The notes under the pieces: generated by a model
Told to the model about the DNA's origin: nothing
What the model saw: only the letters and a program-made list of their open reading frames with translations
Databases searched by the model: none
In this document: in pieces, positions 34,128 through 44,147 of the stretch
Layout: every line of letters begins with the position of its first letter
Position numbering within the stretch: the first letter of the stretch is position 1
Assembly: GCF_037176765.1 (NCBI RefSeq)
Contig: NC_090023.1
Coordinates: 101,898,366-101,962,365, forward strand
Length of the DNA stretch: 64,000 nucleotides
From: Anolis sagrei
Lineage: Eukaryota > Chordata > Lepidosauria > Squamata > Anolidae
Reading direction: 5' to 3'
Position numbers and translations under genes: made by a program

Positions 34128-34975
34128 CATACTATTCTTAGCTGTGGCTGTTTTTGAAGGCATGGAGAATATACTTGGGTGTCATCAGCATACTGATAAC
34201 ATCTGCGCCATGCCTACGAATAAGCTCTCCCAGCAGTTTTGTGTAAATATTAAAAAGAATTGAGGACAGAAAGGCACCTTGTGGGGTGCCACATAACATC
34301 TTATTTTTGGAGGAATCCCCAAGCACCACCATCTGAAACCTGCCTGAGAGGTATGACCAGAACCACTTCAGCACTGTGCCTCCAATTCCCAGCACCTCCA
34401 GGCGTTCCAGAAAAATACCATTGTCAGTGGTATCTAATGCTAGCGAGAGGTCTAGAAGCATCAACAGGGACACACTTCCCCTGTCAGTGTTAAGATGGAG
34501 ATCATCCACTAAAGTGATCATAGCAGTCTCAAACTCCATATTCTGCTCTGAAGCCAGATTGAAGTGAGTCAAGGAAGTGTGTGTCATCCAAGACTGCCTG
34601 GAGTTGGAGGGCAGCTGCCTTCTTCTCAATCACCTTGCCCAAAAAAAGAGAGATTATATTAAGATCCAGGAGCCCCAGGGGGGGCTTCTTCAGCAGCAGT
34701 CTAAATACTTTTTTTAAACAGGATGGAAAGTTTCCCTCCCTGAGAGATGTGTTAATAATTTGTTGTATTTCATCTCCTCCCTGGACGACCAGCCAAAGAT
34801 GGACAGGGATCAAGAAAGCAGGTTGTCTTCCTTATTTTTCCCCAGCAGCTTGTTCTCATCAACAGTACTTACCAATTGAAACTGATCCAGTATAATCCCA
34901 CTTGCAGAGTTACTGGACACCTGGTTGTTGGCTTCTTCTCCAATGACAGTGTCTAAGTCAGCATAGTTTTGTTCT
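34128..34975 (-). mobile_element. Decayed L2 LINE, reverse-transcriptase region
   Basis: Minus-strand pieces match the L2 RT: NTSLREGNFPSCLKK, LLLKKPPLG, LQSGFRAEYG, then DLHLNTDRGSVSLLMLLDLS and CGTPQGAFLSSILFNIYTKL. The YADD region is degraded. Both ends are truncated and several frame changes are present, so it is much older than the copy at 6214-9403. Confidence 0.88.
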
Positions 34976-35639
34976 TGTAAAGCTTCCCATCCTATGTATA
35001 TATCATTAAAACATTTTCAAAAAAATGTATTTTCTAGAAATGTTTTTTACAAATTCTCTGCCCCTTTACTAAATGTGCCATATATGATGAAGTTTCGAAA
35101 CTACAGTGCAATGGCCATCAAAGCTGAAAACAGCATAAGCTGCCACCTTCCTTTTCTCAAAAATATGTGTGTTGTTATCTTCAAAATCCAAAATGCGATA
35201 TAAAAGCTGAAAATTAGATAATTTAAGAAATGCAGAAAGAACCTGAAAATACTTCTCTATGTTGGTGTTTCAAATTCCACGTAATACTAAAAGAGATGCT
35301 TAAAATAAAGTAGTTGTACTAGTCTATGCCTAAAAATGTCAATCTGAGCTGAGTAATGTTGTTCCTTTATTCAAACCAATAAAAATCCAATTTTTGTGGA
35401 ACTTTAGTTGGCAGGATGTTGCGTGAGCTTGCTTTGCACCATGGCAAGTTAGAGGTGCCCAAGCCTGTTGCACCTGCTGGTTTGGTGCCAGGCCCAGTGA
35501 AGCAGCATCTGAAACCATCATCATCATCATCATAATCAACAACAATTCCCATGGGCACTCTCCCTTAACTTACCATAACAAAAACAAGTCAGTACTTACT
35601 GTTTCTTTCTGTACCACTTACTATAAACAATCTACCACA
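34976..35639. other. Unannotated DNA
   Basis: No repeat family recognised except a short (ATC)n run at about 35517-35532. Confidence 0.4.
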
Positions 35640-35745
35640 TTCTCTCAACTCTCCATATTGTTTGCCAGTGCTAAGCCGCTCCGAGTCTCCTTGGGGAGAT
35701 AGTGGCGGAGTATAAATAAAGTTTATTTTTATTATTATTATTAAC
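35640..35745 (+). mobile_element. LINE tail (L2-like)
   Basis: 'taagccgctccgagtctcct', 'tggggagatagtggcggagt' and 'ataaataaagtttattttta' form the standard lizard L2-type terminal signature with an (ATT)n end. Confidence 0.75.
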
Positions 35746-35850
35746 ACAGAGATAGTGTATTTCAGACAAGAACTGCATGTCACTGAGTTTGTCTGGTTTG
35801 ATTCCTCACTTTTGTCGTATGGCCTCATGTGCACTTACATATATGTTCTA

Positions 35851-36133
35851 CTAGCCGTCCCCTGCCACGCGTTGCTGTAGCCCAGTCTGTGCATGTGTTT
35901 TGTGTGTATTTGTGTATGTGTACCTACTATGTGGTTATGCGCATGCGTTGTGATATAATGTATTTTTATTTTATTTTGGCAGTCTCTTCCACTGTGTTTT
36001 TCAGTGTTTTTATGAGTGATGGTCACTCGTTGGCCTGATAGGTGTCTTGTGTCCAAATTTGGTGTCAACTCGTCCAGTGGTTTTTGAGTTATGTTAATCC
36101 CACAAACGAACATTACATTTTTATTTATATAGA
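35851..36133 (-). mobile_element. Short complete non-autonomous Helitron
   Basis: On the minus strand it starts TCTATATAAATAAAAATGTA and ends in CTAG (35851-35854 on the plus strand). It is preceded there by the terminal hairpin sequence, which reads 'ccacgcgttgctgtagcc' on the plus strand. The flanking bases give A at the 5' side and T at the 3' side, the Helitron target rule, with no target duplication. It is 283 bp with no coding. The same hairpin terminates the two large copies at 56.4-62.4 kb. Confidence 0.88.
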
Positions 36134-36195
36134 TGGATGTATGCAGAGGTGGAATATCCAAGGTCTTGGTATTCAACTTCTTGGGAATGCCCGCC

Positions 36196-36472
36196 CTGTC
36201 TCGTTACAGGAGGCTTCCCTCATGCCGATGCATGAGAAGCTGGAGCTGACAGAGAGGAGCTCGCCCGGTCTCGTAGATTTGAACCGTCAACCTTCAGGTC
36301 AGCGGTTCAGTTGGCACAAAGGTTTAACCCAGGTATGGGCAAACTTGGGCCCTCCAGATGTTTTGGACTTCGTTTCCCGGTAGGCTGTTAAGAATTGTTG
36401 GAGTTTAAGTCCAAAACACGTGGAGGGCCCATCTGTTTTGGTTTAACCCATTGCGCCACCGCGGCTCCACCA
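36196..36472 (-). repeat. tRNA-derived SINE interrupted by a MITE
   Basis: The inverted body 'agaagctggagctgacagag' and B-box relative 'gatttgaaccgtcaacctt' lead to 'ggtttaaccc', then a MITE, then 'cattgcgccaccgcggctcc', the inverted A-box head. It is a relative of the SINE at 30581-30836. Confidence 0.8.
36330..36440. mobile_element. hAT-like MITE inserted in a SINE
   Basis: It starts CAGGTATGGGCAAACTTGGG and is palindromic around 'gttaagaattgttgga'. Perfect 8-bp target duplications gtttaacc flank it at 36322-36329 and 36441-36448, inside the tRNA head of the SINE. Confidence 0.85.
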
Positions 36473-36599
36473 CTCCAAGTGGCAGAGCTCATTGCTGTGG
36501 AGTCCTGGGAGCGGCAATCTGGTGTGGCAGAGCAGGCTCCAGGCCTTGCAAACCGACAACACCCACGTTTCTATTGCAGATAGCATTGAGGCACGGCAA

Positions 36600-37600
36600 G
36601 GAACGTGGTGCCCAACTATGGAGTCTACAGCAGCCTCGAGCAGGCGAGGCCTCCCTCGGAGCAGGCGCGCGGAGAGTGACTGGGACACCGCACAGGGCCA
36701 CGCCTCTTCCTACCTCTATGGTCCTGGCCCTGCCAGAGCGTCGACGCGGGCGGGAGCGTGCGCCACCGCGCGGGTCCACTTTTTTCTCCGCGCGGTGCAT
36801 GCCGGGCCACCCCTCCTTCCCTCCCTCCGCGCGAGTCCTCCAAGGAGGAGGAGGAGGAGGCTGCGACGCGCTGACATCTCCCTCCCTCCCGCCCGCCCGC
36901 TTGCCTCCCTTTCTGCCTGGCGCTTGCCTTTCTGTTCCTGCCCTCCTTCGCCCCCTCCAAGATGGCGGCGCCGGGCTCCTCAGGCTAGCCCACCCCGCCC
37001 CGCCCCACGCGCCCAGCACAGGCCCTCCCCCGGCCTCTCGGCAGCCCCGCGCACGCCTAGAGCGCCGCCGCGGCCTTTCCCCCTTCGCGGGCCTCGCCTC
37101 CTGGATCCGGCCTCGCTCATTCTCTCGCTCCCTCCTTCCCTCCGCTCCGCCTCTGCCTCGCCGCGGCCTAGCCCCAGAAGAGGCCGCCAGGGGAAGCAGG
37201 AGCGTGACGGGCTGCTAGGCCTCGGAAGAGGGCGCCGAGCGTGTGGTGGGCCCAGGGCGGGAAGCTCGGCCGAGCCAGGTAAGGCCCGAGTGGCCTGAGG
37301 AGCCCGAAAGGCAGGGAAGGGAAAGGAAAGGAGGCCTCCTCTCTTCGAAGGCCGCGCCTCTCGGCGTCGCAGTGGCGCTTTTGTGGGGAGAGGCCGCTGT
37401 TTTCCCTTGAAACAAAACCCTTCCACCCTCAGGAGAGATGGGCAGGGGCGCCCGCGCTGTGGGCTTGGGATCGGAACCAGCGCCTCCCTGTCAGTCTCGG
37501 GAAGGGGAGGAGGCCCCGCAATGAGCCTGGTCGCCCCCCGGCCGGTGCCCTTCCTTTCTGCGTGCAGCCCACTCCGGGATGTGTCCACTGCCAAAGCAGG
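36600..37600. promoter_or_regulatory. CpG island promoter
   Basis: About 1 kb of GC-rich, CpG-dense DNA stands out from AT-rich surroundings. It includes GC boxes (CCCCGCCCCGCCCC at about 36993-37006) and a perfect YY1-type AAGATGGCGGC at 36959-36969. YY1 boxes of this form usually lie just downstream of housekeeping-gene start sites with this orientation, suggesting plus-strand transcription starting near 36.95 kb. Long open frames on both strands here are typical of GC-rich DNA and are not treated as coding. There is no TATA box. Confidence 0.85.
36950..37278 (+). other. Candidate first exon of an unidentified host gene
   Basis: The YY1-type box gives an approximate start. A consensus splice donor CCAG|GTAAGG ends the exon at 37278. 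The first ATG, at 36962-36964, opens a nine-codon frame MAAPGSSG-stop, so either this is an upstream ORF or translation starts later. No protein family could be named. The exon is probably mostly 5' UTR, with a long first intron covering much of the rest of the window. An alternative is a GC-rich start of a non-coding RNA. Confidence 0.5.
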
Positions 37601-38282
37601 GAAGTTTTAGTCGGGAATCCGACCCTTAATCGGCCCCTCCTCTGTGCCTCGTTTGTTTACGCTTAGATCTCTACTTGGCTTGTCAAGCCAGAGCCCCCAT
37701 GTCTTTGTTTGCCCTCGTGCAATGCTGTTGGGAGCAACTATCGCTTTTTAAAAATGGCTTTTTACAAAATTTGGAAAGGTTTGCCCACTGCCTCCCGATC
37801 CACATGGGTTGCTTGTTCATTGACGGAGGAAAAGTCGAAATTAAAATGTGCACGCTTTCAGAGCCGCTAGCTGTTGGCTGCTGTTATCAGGTGACTAGAA
37901 AGCACATCCCCATGTTTGGTGGAATAAACGTTTGTGTCAACTGATATTTCTTAGCACATAGATTCTCCCCCCCCCCCCCCTTTTCCACTTTATATTGAAT
38001 TCACTCTATAAGTTTGCATAAATCATTGTATGGGAGAGGGATGTGATTGTAAGAACAAAGATATTCACATATTACTGTTTACACAGTAGTTGTCTCCTTT
38101 GTCAGATATGTGAGTGCATCATAGCAGGGACATATTCATGTGTATTTTCTGAATGCTCACCAAAAACAAGATCGGGACTTCCTGTATGTGGTTAGTGGTG
38201 TTGATTCTATTGAACTTTTTCTTGATTTCCCAAAGACATCAAAGGAGCCTTAATTTTTTTCTTCCCATTTGGTCACCTGATG

Positions 38283-38405
38283 AAACATGACGTGTATATG
38301 TGACTTCAAGTAACCTGTCAACAACCTGTGACTTCAACTAACCTGTCAACTCCATGAATTTCATAGGATTTTCTTAGACAAGTCTTGGTCAAGTGGTGGT
38401 TTCCT
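38283..38405 (-). repeat. Fragment of a 5S-rRNA-headed SINE tail
   Basis: 'aactccatgaatttcatagg' and 'attttcttagacaagtcttg' match the tail part of the SINE at 42812-43006. The phrase 'tgtgacttcaa(g/c)taacctgtcaac' is duplicated locally. Confidence 0.5.
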
Positions 38406-38415
38406 CTGACATTCA

Positions 38416-39260
38416 GGCCCCTTCCACACAGCTGTATAGAATCCCACATTACCTGCCTTGAACAGAGTTATATGGCAGCGTGGACTCAGATGAGCCTGTT
38501 CAAAACAAATATTGTGGATTCTCTGCCCTGATATAGAATCATAGAATCAAAGAGTTGGAAGAGACCTCATGGGCCATCCAGTCCAACCCCCTGCCAAGAA
38601 GCAGGAATATTGCATTCAAATCACCCCTGACAGATGGCCATCCAGCCTCTGTTTAAAAGCTTCCAAAGAAGGAGTCTCTACCACGCTCCAGGGCAGAGAG
38701 TTCCACTGCTGAATGGCTCTCACAGTCAGGAAGTTCTTCCACATGTTCAGATGGAATCTCCTCTCTTGTAGTTTGAAGCCATTGTTTCACGTTCCAGTCT
38801 CCAGGGAAGCAGAAAACAAGCTTGCTCCCTCCTCCCTGTGGCTTCCCCTCACATATTTATACATGGCTATCATATCTCCTCTCAGCCTCTCTTCTTCAGG
38901 CTAAACATGCCCAGCTCCTTAAGCCGCTCCCCATAGGGCTTGTTCTCCAGACCCTTGATCATTTTAGTCGCCCTCTGGAAACATTCCAGCTTGTCAATAT
39001 CTCTCTTGAATTGTGGTGCCCAGAATTGGACACAATATTCCAGGTGTGGTCTAACCAAAGCAGAATAGAGGGGTAGCATTACTTCCCTAGATCTAGACAC
39101 TATGCTCCTATTGATGCAGGCCAAAATCCCAAAGGAGAACCTGCCTTTTTTTGCCACCACATCACATTGTTGGCTCATGTTTAACTTGTTGTCCATGACG
39201 ACTCCAAGATTCTGGGTTATTTGGTTATATTCTGGGTTATATGGCTGTGTGGATGGGCCC
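38416..39260. repeat. GGCCCCTTCCACACAGC MITE split by CR1
   Basis: The left part at 38416-38534 ends 'ctctgccctgatat'. The right part at 39209-39260 resumes 'attctgggttat' and ends GGATGGGCCC. The CR1 between them is listed separately. The right part has an extra copy of 'attctgggttat', possibly a product of the insertion. Confidence 0.75.
38535..39208 (-). mobile_element. 5'-truncated CR1 LINE
   Basis: The left end is the inverted CR1 octamer tail 'agaatcatagaatcaaagag'. The minus strand then encodes the end of the CR1 reverse transcriptase: [40 protein letters not shown] and [10 protein letters not shown] in one open 104-codon frame (39196-38882). This is about 670 bp of a 4-5 kb element and is fairly young. 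Confidence 0.93.
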
Positions 39261-39297
39261 TCAGCCTTACAGCACTTGCTTATTCCTTGACTCTCCA

Positions 39298-39413
39298 GCC
39301 CCTTCTAAACAGCTGAATAAAATCCCACATTATCTACTTTGAACTGGAATATTTGGGCAGTGTGGACTGTGTGGACATATAGTGTGGACTATATGGCTGT
39401 GTGGAAAGTCCCT
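39298..39413. repeat. GGCCC-type MITE copy
   Basis: 'gctgaataaaatcccacatt' and 'ctatatggctgtgtggaaag' match the family of 3459-3609; one end is diverged. Confidence 0.65.
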
Positions 39414-39507
39414 CTGTACCAAGTAATACTAAGCCGGTCTGACTGCGTAATTTTCAAGTTGAGATAAGACCTGGTACACACAGTGTGGTTTATATGCTGG
39501 ACTTCAA

Positions 39508-39705
39508 TTGTTGAGACCAGGATTTGAAACACGTTTATGCCATGGAAACCTATTGCTTGAACTCTTGGGCAAGCCAGTGTCTTGGCCTCAAGAGGAAGGC
39601 AGAAGCAGATGAATTTCGAATAGATATTGCCAAGACAACCTCATGACAGGTTCTCCTTTGGGTTGCCAAAAATCTGAAATGAATTCAAAGGTTCAGAACA
39701 AAAAC
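39508..39705 (+). repeat. tRNA-derived SINE family B, old copy
   Basis: 'accaggatttgaaacacg', 'catggaaacctattgcttga', 'gccaagacaacctcatgaca' and 'ttgggttgccaaaaatctga' follow the family B consensus order. Confidence 0.65.
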
Positions 39706-40194
39706 AGAAATACTACTCTGCCTTAGTCTTGAAATGCAAGTTGTTTCCCTCTCTCAAGAGAGCACTCTCAGGTCATTGGTTTCGGACACCAACTAGGAAT
39801 TAAAGTCCACATGCACTCTGTAAACTTTAGCACTTATTCAGGAGTGTCTTATCTTGCGAGGGTGGAGAGTAGATCTACATTCGCTTGTGGGAATAGGAGT
39901 TAATTTTTAGCTGGTTTTAATGATGTCTAAAATATATCTTTAGATAGGTTAAAGAAATAAAGTTATTAGTTGTTTTTTTCTACTATGAGTGTAAAGGATG
40001 AAATTTACATTAATTAAATTTACACTATAGATGTGCCCCACACTTAATTTTGGGGTGATGGCACAGAGTTTCAACATTGTTAGAAATGTATCTGAGAGAT
40101 CCTTTCCTGGGTTCATCTGGAGAAAGGGATTATAATTCACAGAAGCTTGTGCTAAAATACAGTTGTTATGTGTTTTACCAATTCTGTGTTTAAT

Positions 40195-40296
40195 TCTATT
40201 TTAATATTTATACATTGTAGGTTTAAAATTATATCATTTTTAATGTGGGCCACTTTGAGGAAAGTGGGATATACATAAATAAATTATTATTATTAA
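40195..40296 (+). mobile_element. LINE tail (L2-like)
   Basis: 'gggccactttgaggaaagtg', 'ggatatacataaataaatta' and an (ATT)n end. It is short and diverged. Confidence 0.6.
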
Positions 40297-40448
40297 TAGG
40301 ATTTAGCAGCAGTTTGATGATTGTTGATAAAGCATCGTAATTTATGCCTTTGCTTGTGAATAGAAATTATTGCAACACCAAGACTCTAAGAAATTTGGAA
40401 GGATAGGGCACTACAGTAGAAAACAATATTCCTTCTATTTGTCTAACC

Positions 40449-41202
40449 CAGGGGTTCTCAAACCTTTTCAGCCACGGAGCCCTTTTTGAAGCAATAGTTT
40501 CTCATGTACCGTCAAGTGATGTTTCTATATTATATTGTATATAATGTATATATATCAGACATGGGCAAACTTTTTGAGGCATTGCATTTAAAAAATTGAC
40601 AGATGGGTCAGGCAGGTAGGAGATGGATGCAAAGTGTTTGTGTAAACTAATTGAAAAAAATGAACAAATTCCTATACATATGCACATTCCCATTTGTAGT
40701 GCAAAAGGGGGCAGGGAGAGAAAGAACTATACAAAATTTAAAATGAAAAATAATTTTACTTAACAGGATTTTAGTGGAAGACCCTGGGGCCATCCAGTCC
40801 AACGTCCTTCTGCCATGTAGGAAAAGTACAGTCAAAGCACTCCCAACAGATGACTATCCATCTTTTGTAATAACAACCACAACAACAGAAACCCTTGGGG
40901 GCATCCTGTTCAACTCCCTTCTGCCATGCAGGAAAAGCAAAGCACCCTTTGGGTGATGGGAGGGAAATAGAATTTTGGAAGCAAGCAAAGCAAGGGGGAA
41001 AGGATCTGGGCAGCAAGGAAGGCAAACCAGCAAGGGAGGTGGGGAAAAATGCTTTTGGCAGCACGGGAAAAGGCTTTTCACAGGGAAGGATGCAAGGGGA
41101 GGGGAGGGGCAGGAAAGAGGAGGAAAAGCTTAGAGGTGGATGGGGAGGAGGAGGGAAGCACAGTATGCTTCGAGGAGCCCCAAGACACTTTAAGAGCTGC
41201 TG
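40449..41202. mobile_element. Non-autonomous hAT element, 754 bp, with target duplication
   Basis: It starts CAGGGGTTCTCAAACC and ends 'gagccccaagacactttaag' then 'agctgctg'. The two ends are imperfect inverted relatives. Perfect 8-bp duplications gtctaacc flank it (40441-40448 and 41203-41210). The interior carries two CR1-3'-like phrases ('cttctgccatg(t/c)aggaaaag' at about 40810 and 40920) and a purine-rich block at 40960-41160. There is no transposase; overlapping open frames on both strands are not credible genes. Confidence 0.85.
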
Positions 41203-41210
41203 GTCTAACC

Positions 41211-42811
41211 TATCAACCAATTGCTTTTTCAAATGCTGCCTTTTATATGGCACATGCGCGCAGCACTTCACAGTAAATCAAGAGCCCAAAATGTTCCTAT
41301 TCATAATATTTAAAAATCAGAATACTTGGGTAGATAATAAAACATTAGTAACTTAGTTACGACTTTAAGTTACGTGAAATACTGTTTGGCTTTGCTAGTT
41401 AGTAACTAGATATTAGCAATAGAATTCTTAATGGCTTTTAGAAGTGTTTCAGAAGGAGACAGGGCCAGTTATCAATTCTATAATTTCATAGGTAGAAATA
41501 AGAGTAAAACACTTTGAAACTTAGATGATATGCAACTCTTCTTTCACCTCTTTGTCCTTTCTACAATCTTTCAGTTTCTTTTTAATTATTTTGATTGAAA
41601 AGAGTTTGTTTGCACTCCACTCCCTTCCATGATATGTGTTGTCATTGGATGTTCTTGCTTAGAAGATTCCTCCTTCCAGCATGAGGGTCTGTAATTGAGA
41701 GAGATTGTAAAATAGGATAGCCATAAAAACAGAATAATGGCTTAATTTTGATGTGGTAGGTAATGCAAATCTGGAAGATATGGTAGCAGATCTGGTTTTA
41801 AATATTACTGTTTCCAAGAACCTAGGAAGCAAACATTGACGGCTACTGTTTTATTTTCTTTCCAAGAAATCCTCTTTCTCCTACAAAAAATGCAGAATGC
41901 CTTCCTTGGAGATCTCAGGAACCTTCTAATCCAGACACAGTCTAGGTTGAAATATGCTTTATTTTTACAAATTAGTAGCAAAAGACAATTGTGTCAATAA
42001 ATGCAATGTTTTATTTATTTTTAACATACATACACACAATATTTGTAATTCCATTAGATTCTTAGATCATGCAAGGGAAATCTGCACAGTCAAGTAGATA
42101 AAGGCTTTATTCTAGCCCCTTTGAATATCCTGGATATGTACAGTAGTCCTACATATTACATGAGATGTCCAGGACCCTTTTCATATTAAAGTTTTCTTAC
42201 TGAAATGAACAATGTCTTGGCATTCTGGCCAAAGCATACTATAGATCTAGTGGCACAGTTCAATAGTTGAACATGGTTTGTAATGTTAAGATCTTTGAAT
42301 GCTATAGGATTGCACAGGGGAATTCCTAGCAGAAGGTGATCATAGAACCGTGCTGAAGGCCTAGAAGAAACGTTTCTCTAATCATGGCTAGGTGCTCTTG
42401 TTCACTTGCATAATATTCAAAGCTCTGCTCATATAACAAATCACATTTGATGAGTTCACAGAATAAGCATACCTACTTTGTTGATGAGCAATGTGTAATT
42501 ATGAATATTGTTGATATAGAATGGAAGCAGTTAAAATGGGGAGAAACTATAATGTTGCTTTAGCTCTTGATGTTCCAAAATAATTCAGAAAGGAACCTTA
42601 TTTGCACATAATGGCATGTTGTCATTGCAGTAATGAGCCTTGATGAGCTTTTAACCTGGATGCTCCCCTCTCTTCCACTTGTGTTTTTTACTTAGATTTT
42701 AATTAATGAAGGCAAGCTATAACAAATAGTGAAAATAATCTCAATTATAGCTAGAGGAAATAAACTGTCTTCATATCATAATTTACAGAACTGTCTTCCT
42801 TTTATGTATAC
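41211..42811. other. Unannotated, probably intronic DNA
   Basis: AT-rich; no repeat family or gene recognised. Confidence 0.4.
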
Positions 42812-43006
42812 GTGACTGTCTATGACAAGCGCATGAAGTTCATAGAATTTTCTTAGGCAAGGAGTAACTACATTAGTTTTGCTAGTTCCTTCCTATAAAA
42901 CACAGCCTATAGTACCAGGGACTCATTGACAGTCTCCCATCCAAGTACTAACCAAGTTCTGACCCTGTTTAGATCAGACAGGATCTACTGCCTTAAGGTT
43001 ATTTAA
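42812..43006 (-). repeat. 5S-rRNA-headed SINE
   Basis: At 42926-42995 the minus strand reads 'gatcctgtctgatctaaaca', 'ggttagtacttggatgggag', which is the internal part of vertebrate 5S rRNA with changes. To the left lies the SINE body ('catagaattttcttaggcaa'). The box A region of the 5S promoter is diverged. It is too short and changed to be a 5S gene. Confidence 0.75.
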
Positions 43007-43465
43007 GAACGTATTCTTTCTTTTAAGAATAATTAAAATTCACCATATTTATGCACCAGATAGCATACTAAACTGTGGTTAATGTAAATGAGTTTTCAGT
43101 GTTCAGAGCCATGCTGGAGCGGGGAGTGTATTAAAGCTTAAGGCTCATTTCAGCTTGTCCTCAGATTACTAAACCATGTCTTCATGGTATGTGGAAAACA
43201 GCTCACTATTTACATATTTGCAGAGGTAGGTCCAAATATAATTGTAAAGGATGACTTTGTATTCTTGTATCCATTTAGCAAAATATGCTTTTCTATTTAT
43301 CTTCCTTTCATAAGGCTTTTATCCTTATTTCTTTTTTATTGCTGGCCTCTTCTCCCTGTGGCAGAGAACTCCTGATAACTCACATTAAAATAAATTAAGA
43401 AAACTTTAAGATGTGACACAACTTTCACCTTTTCAACATTTGAATTGCCATGAATTAATTCTTAG

Positions 43466-43672
43466 TTTGGTGTAATAGTTTGAGTGTTGGATCATGACTC
43501 TGCGGACCAGGACGCAATTCCTGTCTCAGCTATAGAAACCCATAGGATGAGCTTGGGTAGGTCACACTCTCTCAGCCTCAGAGGAAGTCAGAGGCAAACC
43601 CCCTCTAAACAAATCTTGCACAGAAAGTCCTGTGACATTAAAAAGGAGTTGAAGGCACACAACTGCAGCAAA
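43466..43672 (+). repeat. tRNA-derived SINE family B, best copy
   Basis: The tRNA-like head is TTTGGTGTAATAGTTTGAGT (A box) with a B-box relative 'gacgcaattcctgtctcag'. The body is 'cacactctctcagcctcaga' and the tail 'gagttgaaggcacacaact'. The next SINE starts right after it. Confidence 0.8.
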
Positions 43673-43676
43673 ATGC

Positions 43677-44147
43677 TTTTATTTATTTATTTATTTACAG
43701 AATTTATACTCTGCCTTTCTCACCCTGCAGGGGACTCAGGGATGATTACAATGTACATATACATGGCAAACATTCAATGCCATAGACACACAACATATTT
43801 AGGCAAACAGTCAGAGGCTATTTAACATTCCAACTTTTTCTGGCCACAAGGGGAGCTGTTGCTTCACCGTCCATCTGCGACACCAATGAAGTACTTCCTC
43901 ATTCCCCGCATGCTTGCTGGAGATTTTTATGGCCCTGTAAATTAGTTAAATTAGTCACCCCACATAAGTGGTACCTAAATTTCCTACTTGGCAGATGCAA
44001 CTGTCTTTCGGGCTGCAAAGGTCAACAACAAGCTACACAAAGTGGTCAGAGGCTCACTCCAACCCAGGTTGGCTTCGAACTCATGACCTTTTGGTCAGTA
44101 GTGAACTTAATGCAGCTGACTCCCAGCCAGCTGCACCACAGTCCCAG
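43677..44147 (-). repeat. tRNA-derived SINE family C, full length
   Basis: It begins with (TTTA)n and 'cagaatttatactctgcctt' and ends in an inverted tRNA-like head (B-box region 'cttcgaactcatgacc', A-box region 'cagctgcaccacagtccc'). Flanks 'atgctttt' and 'agtgctttt' may be a target duplication. It sits at the tail of a family B SINE, as the copy at 21866 does. Confidence 0.75.

Noticed and set aside
36451-37594. Long overlapping open frames on both strands of the CpG island (up to 268 codons)
   Set aside because: GC-rich DNA lacks stops; frames run through repeats and past a strong splice donor, and no domain is recognisable.
42926-42995. 5S rRNA gene
   Set aside because: Only about 70 diverged bases are present and they continue into a SINE body.
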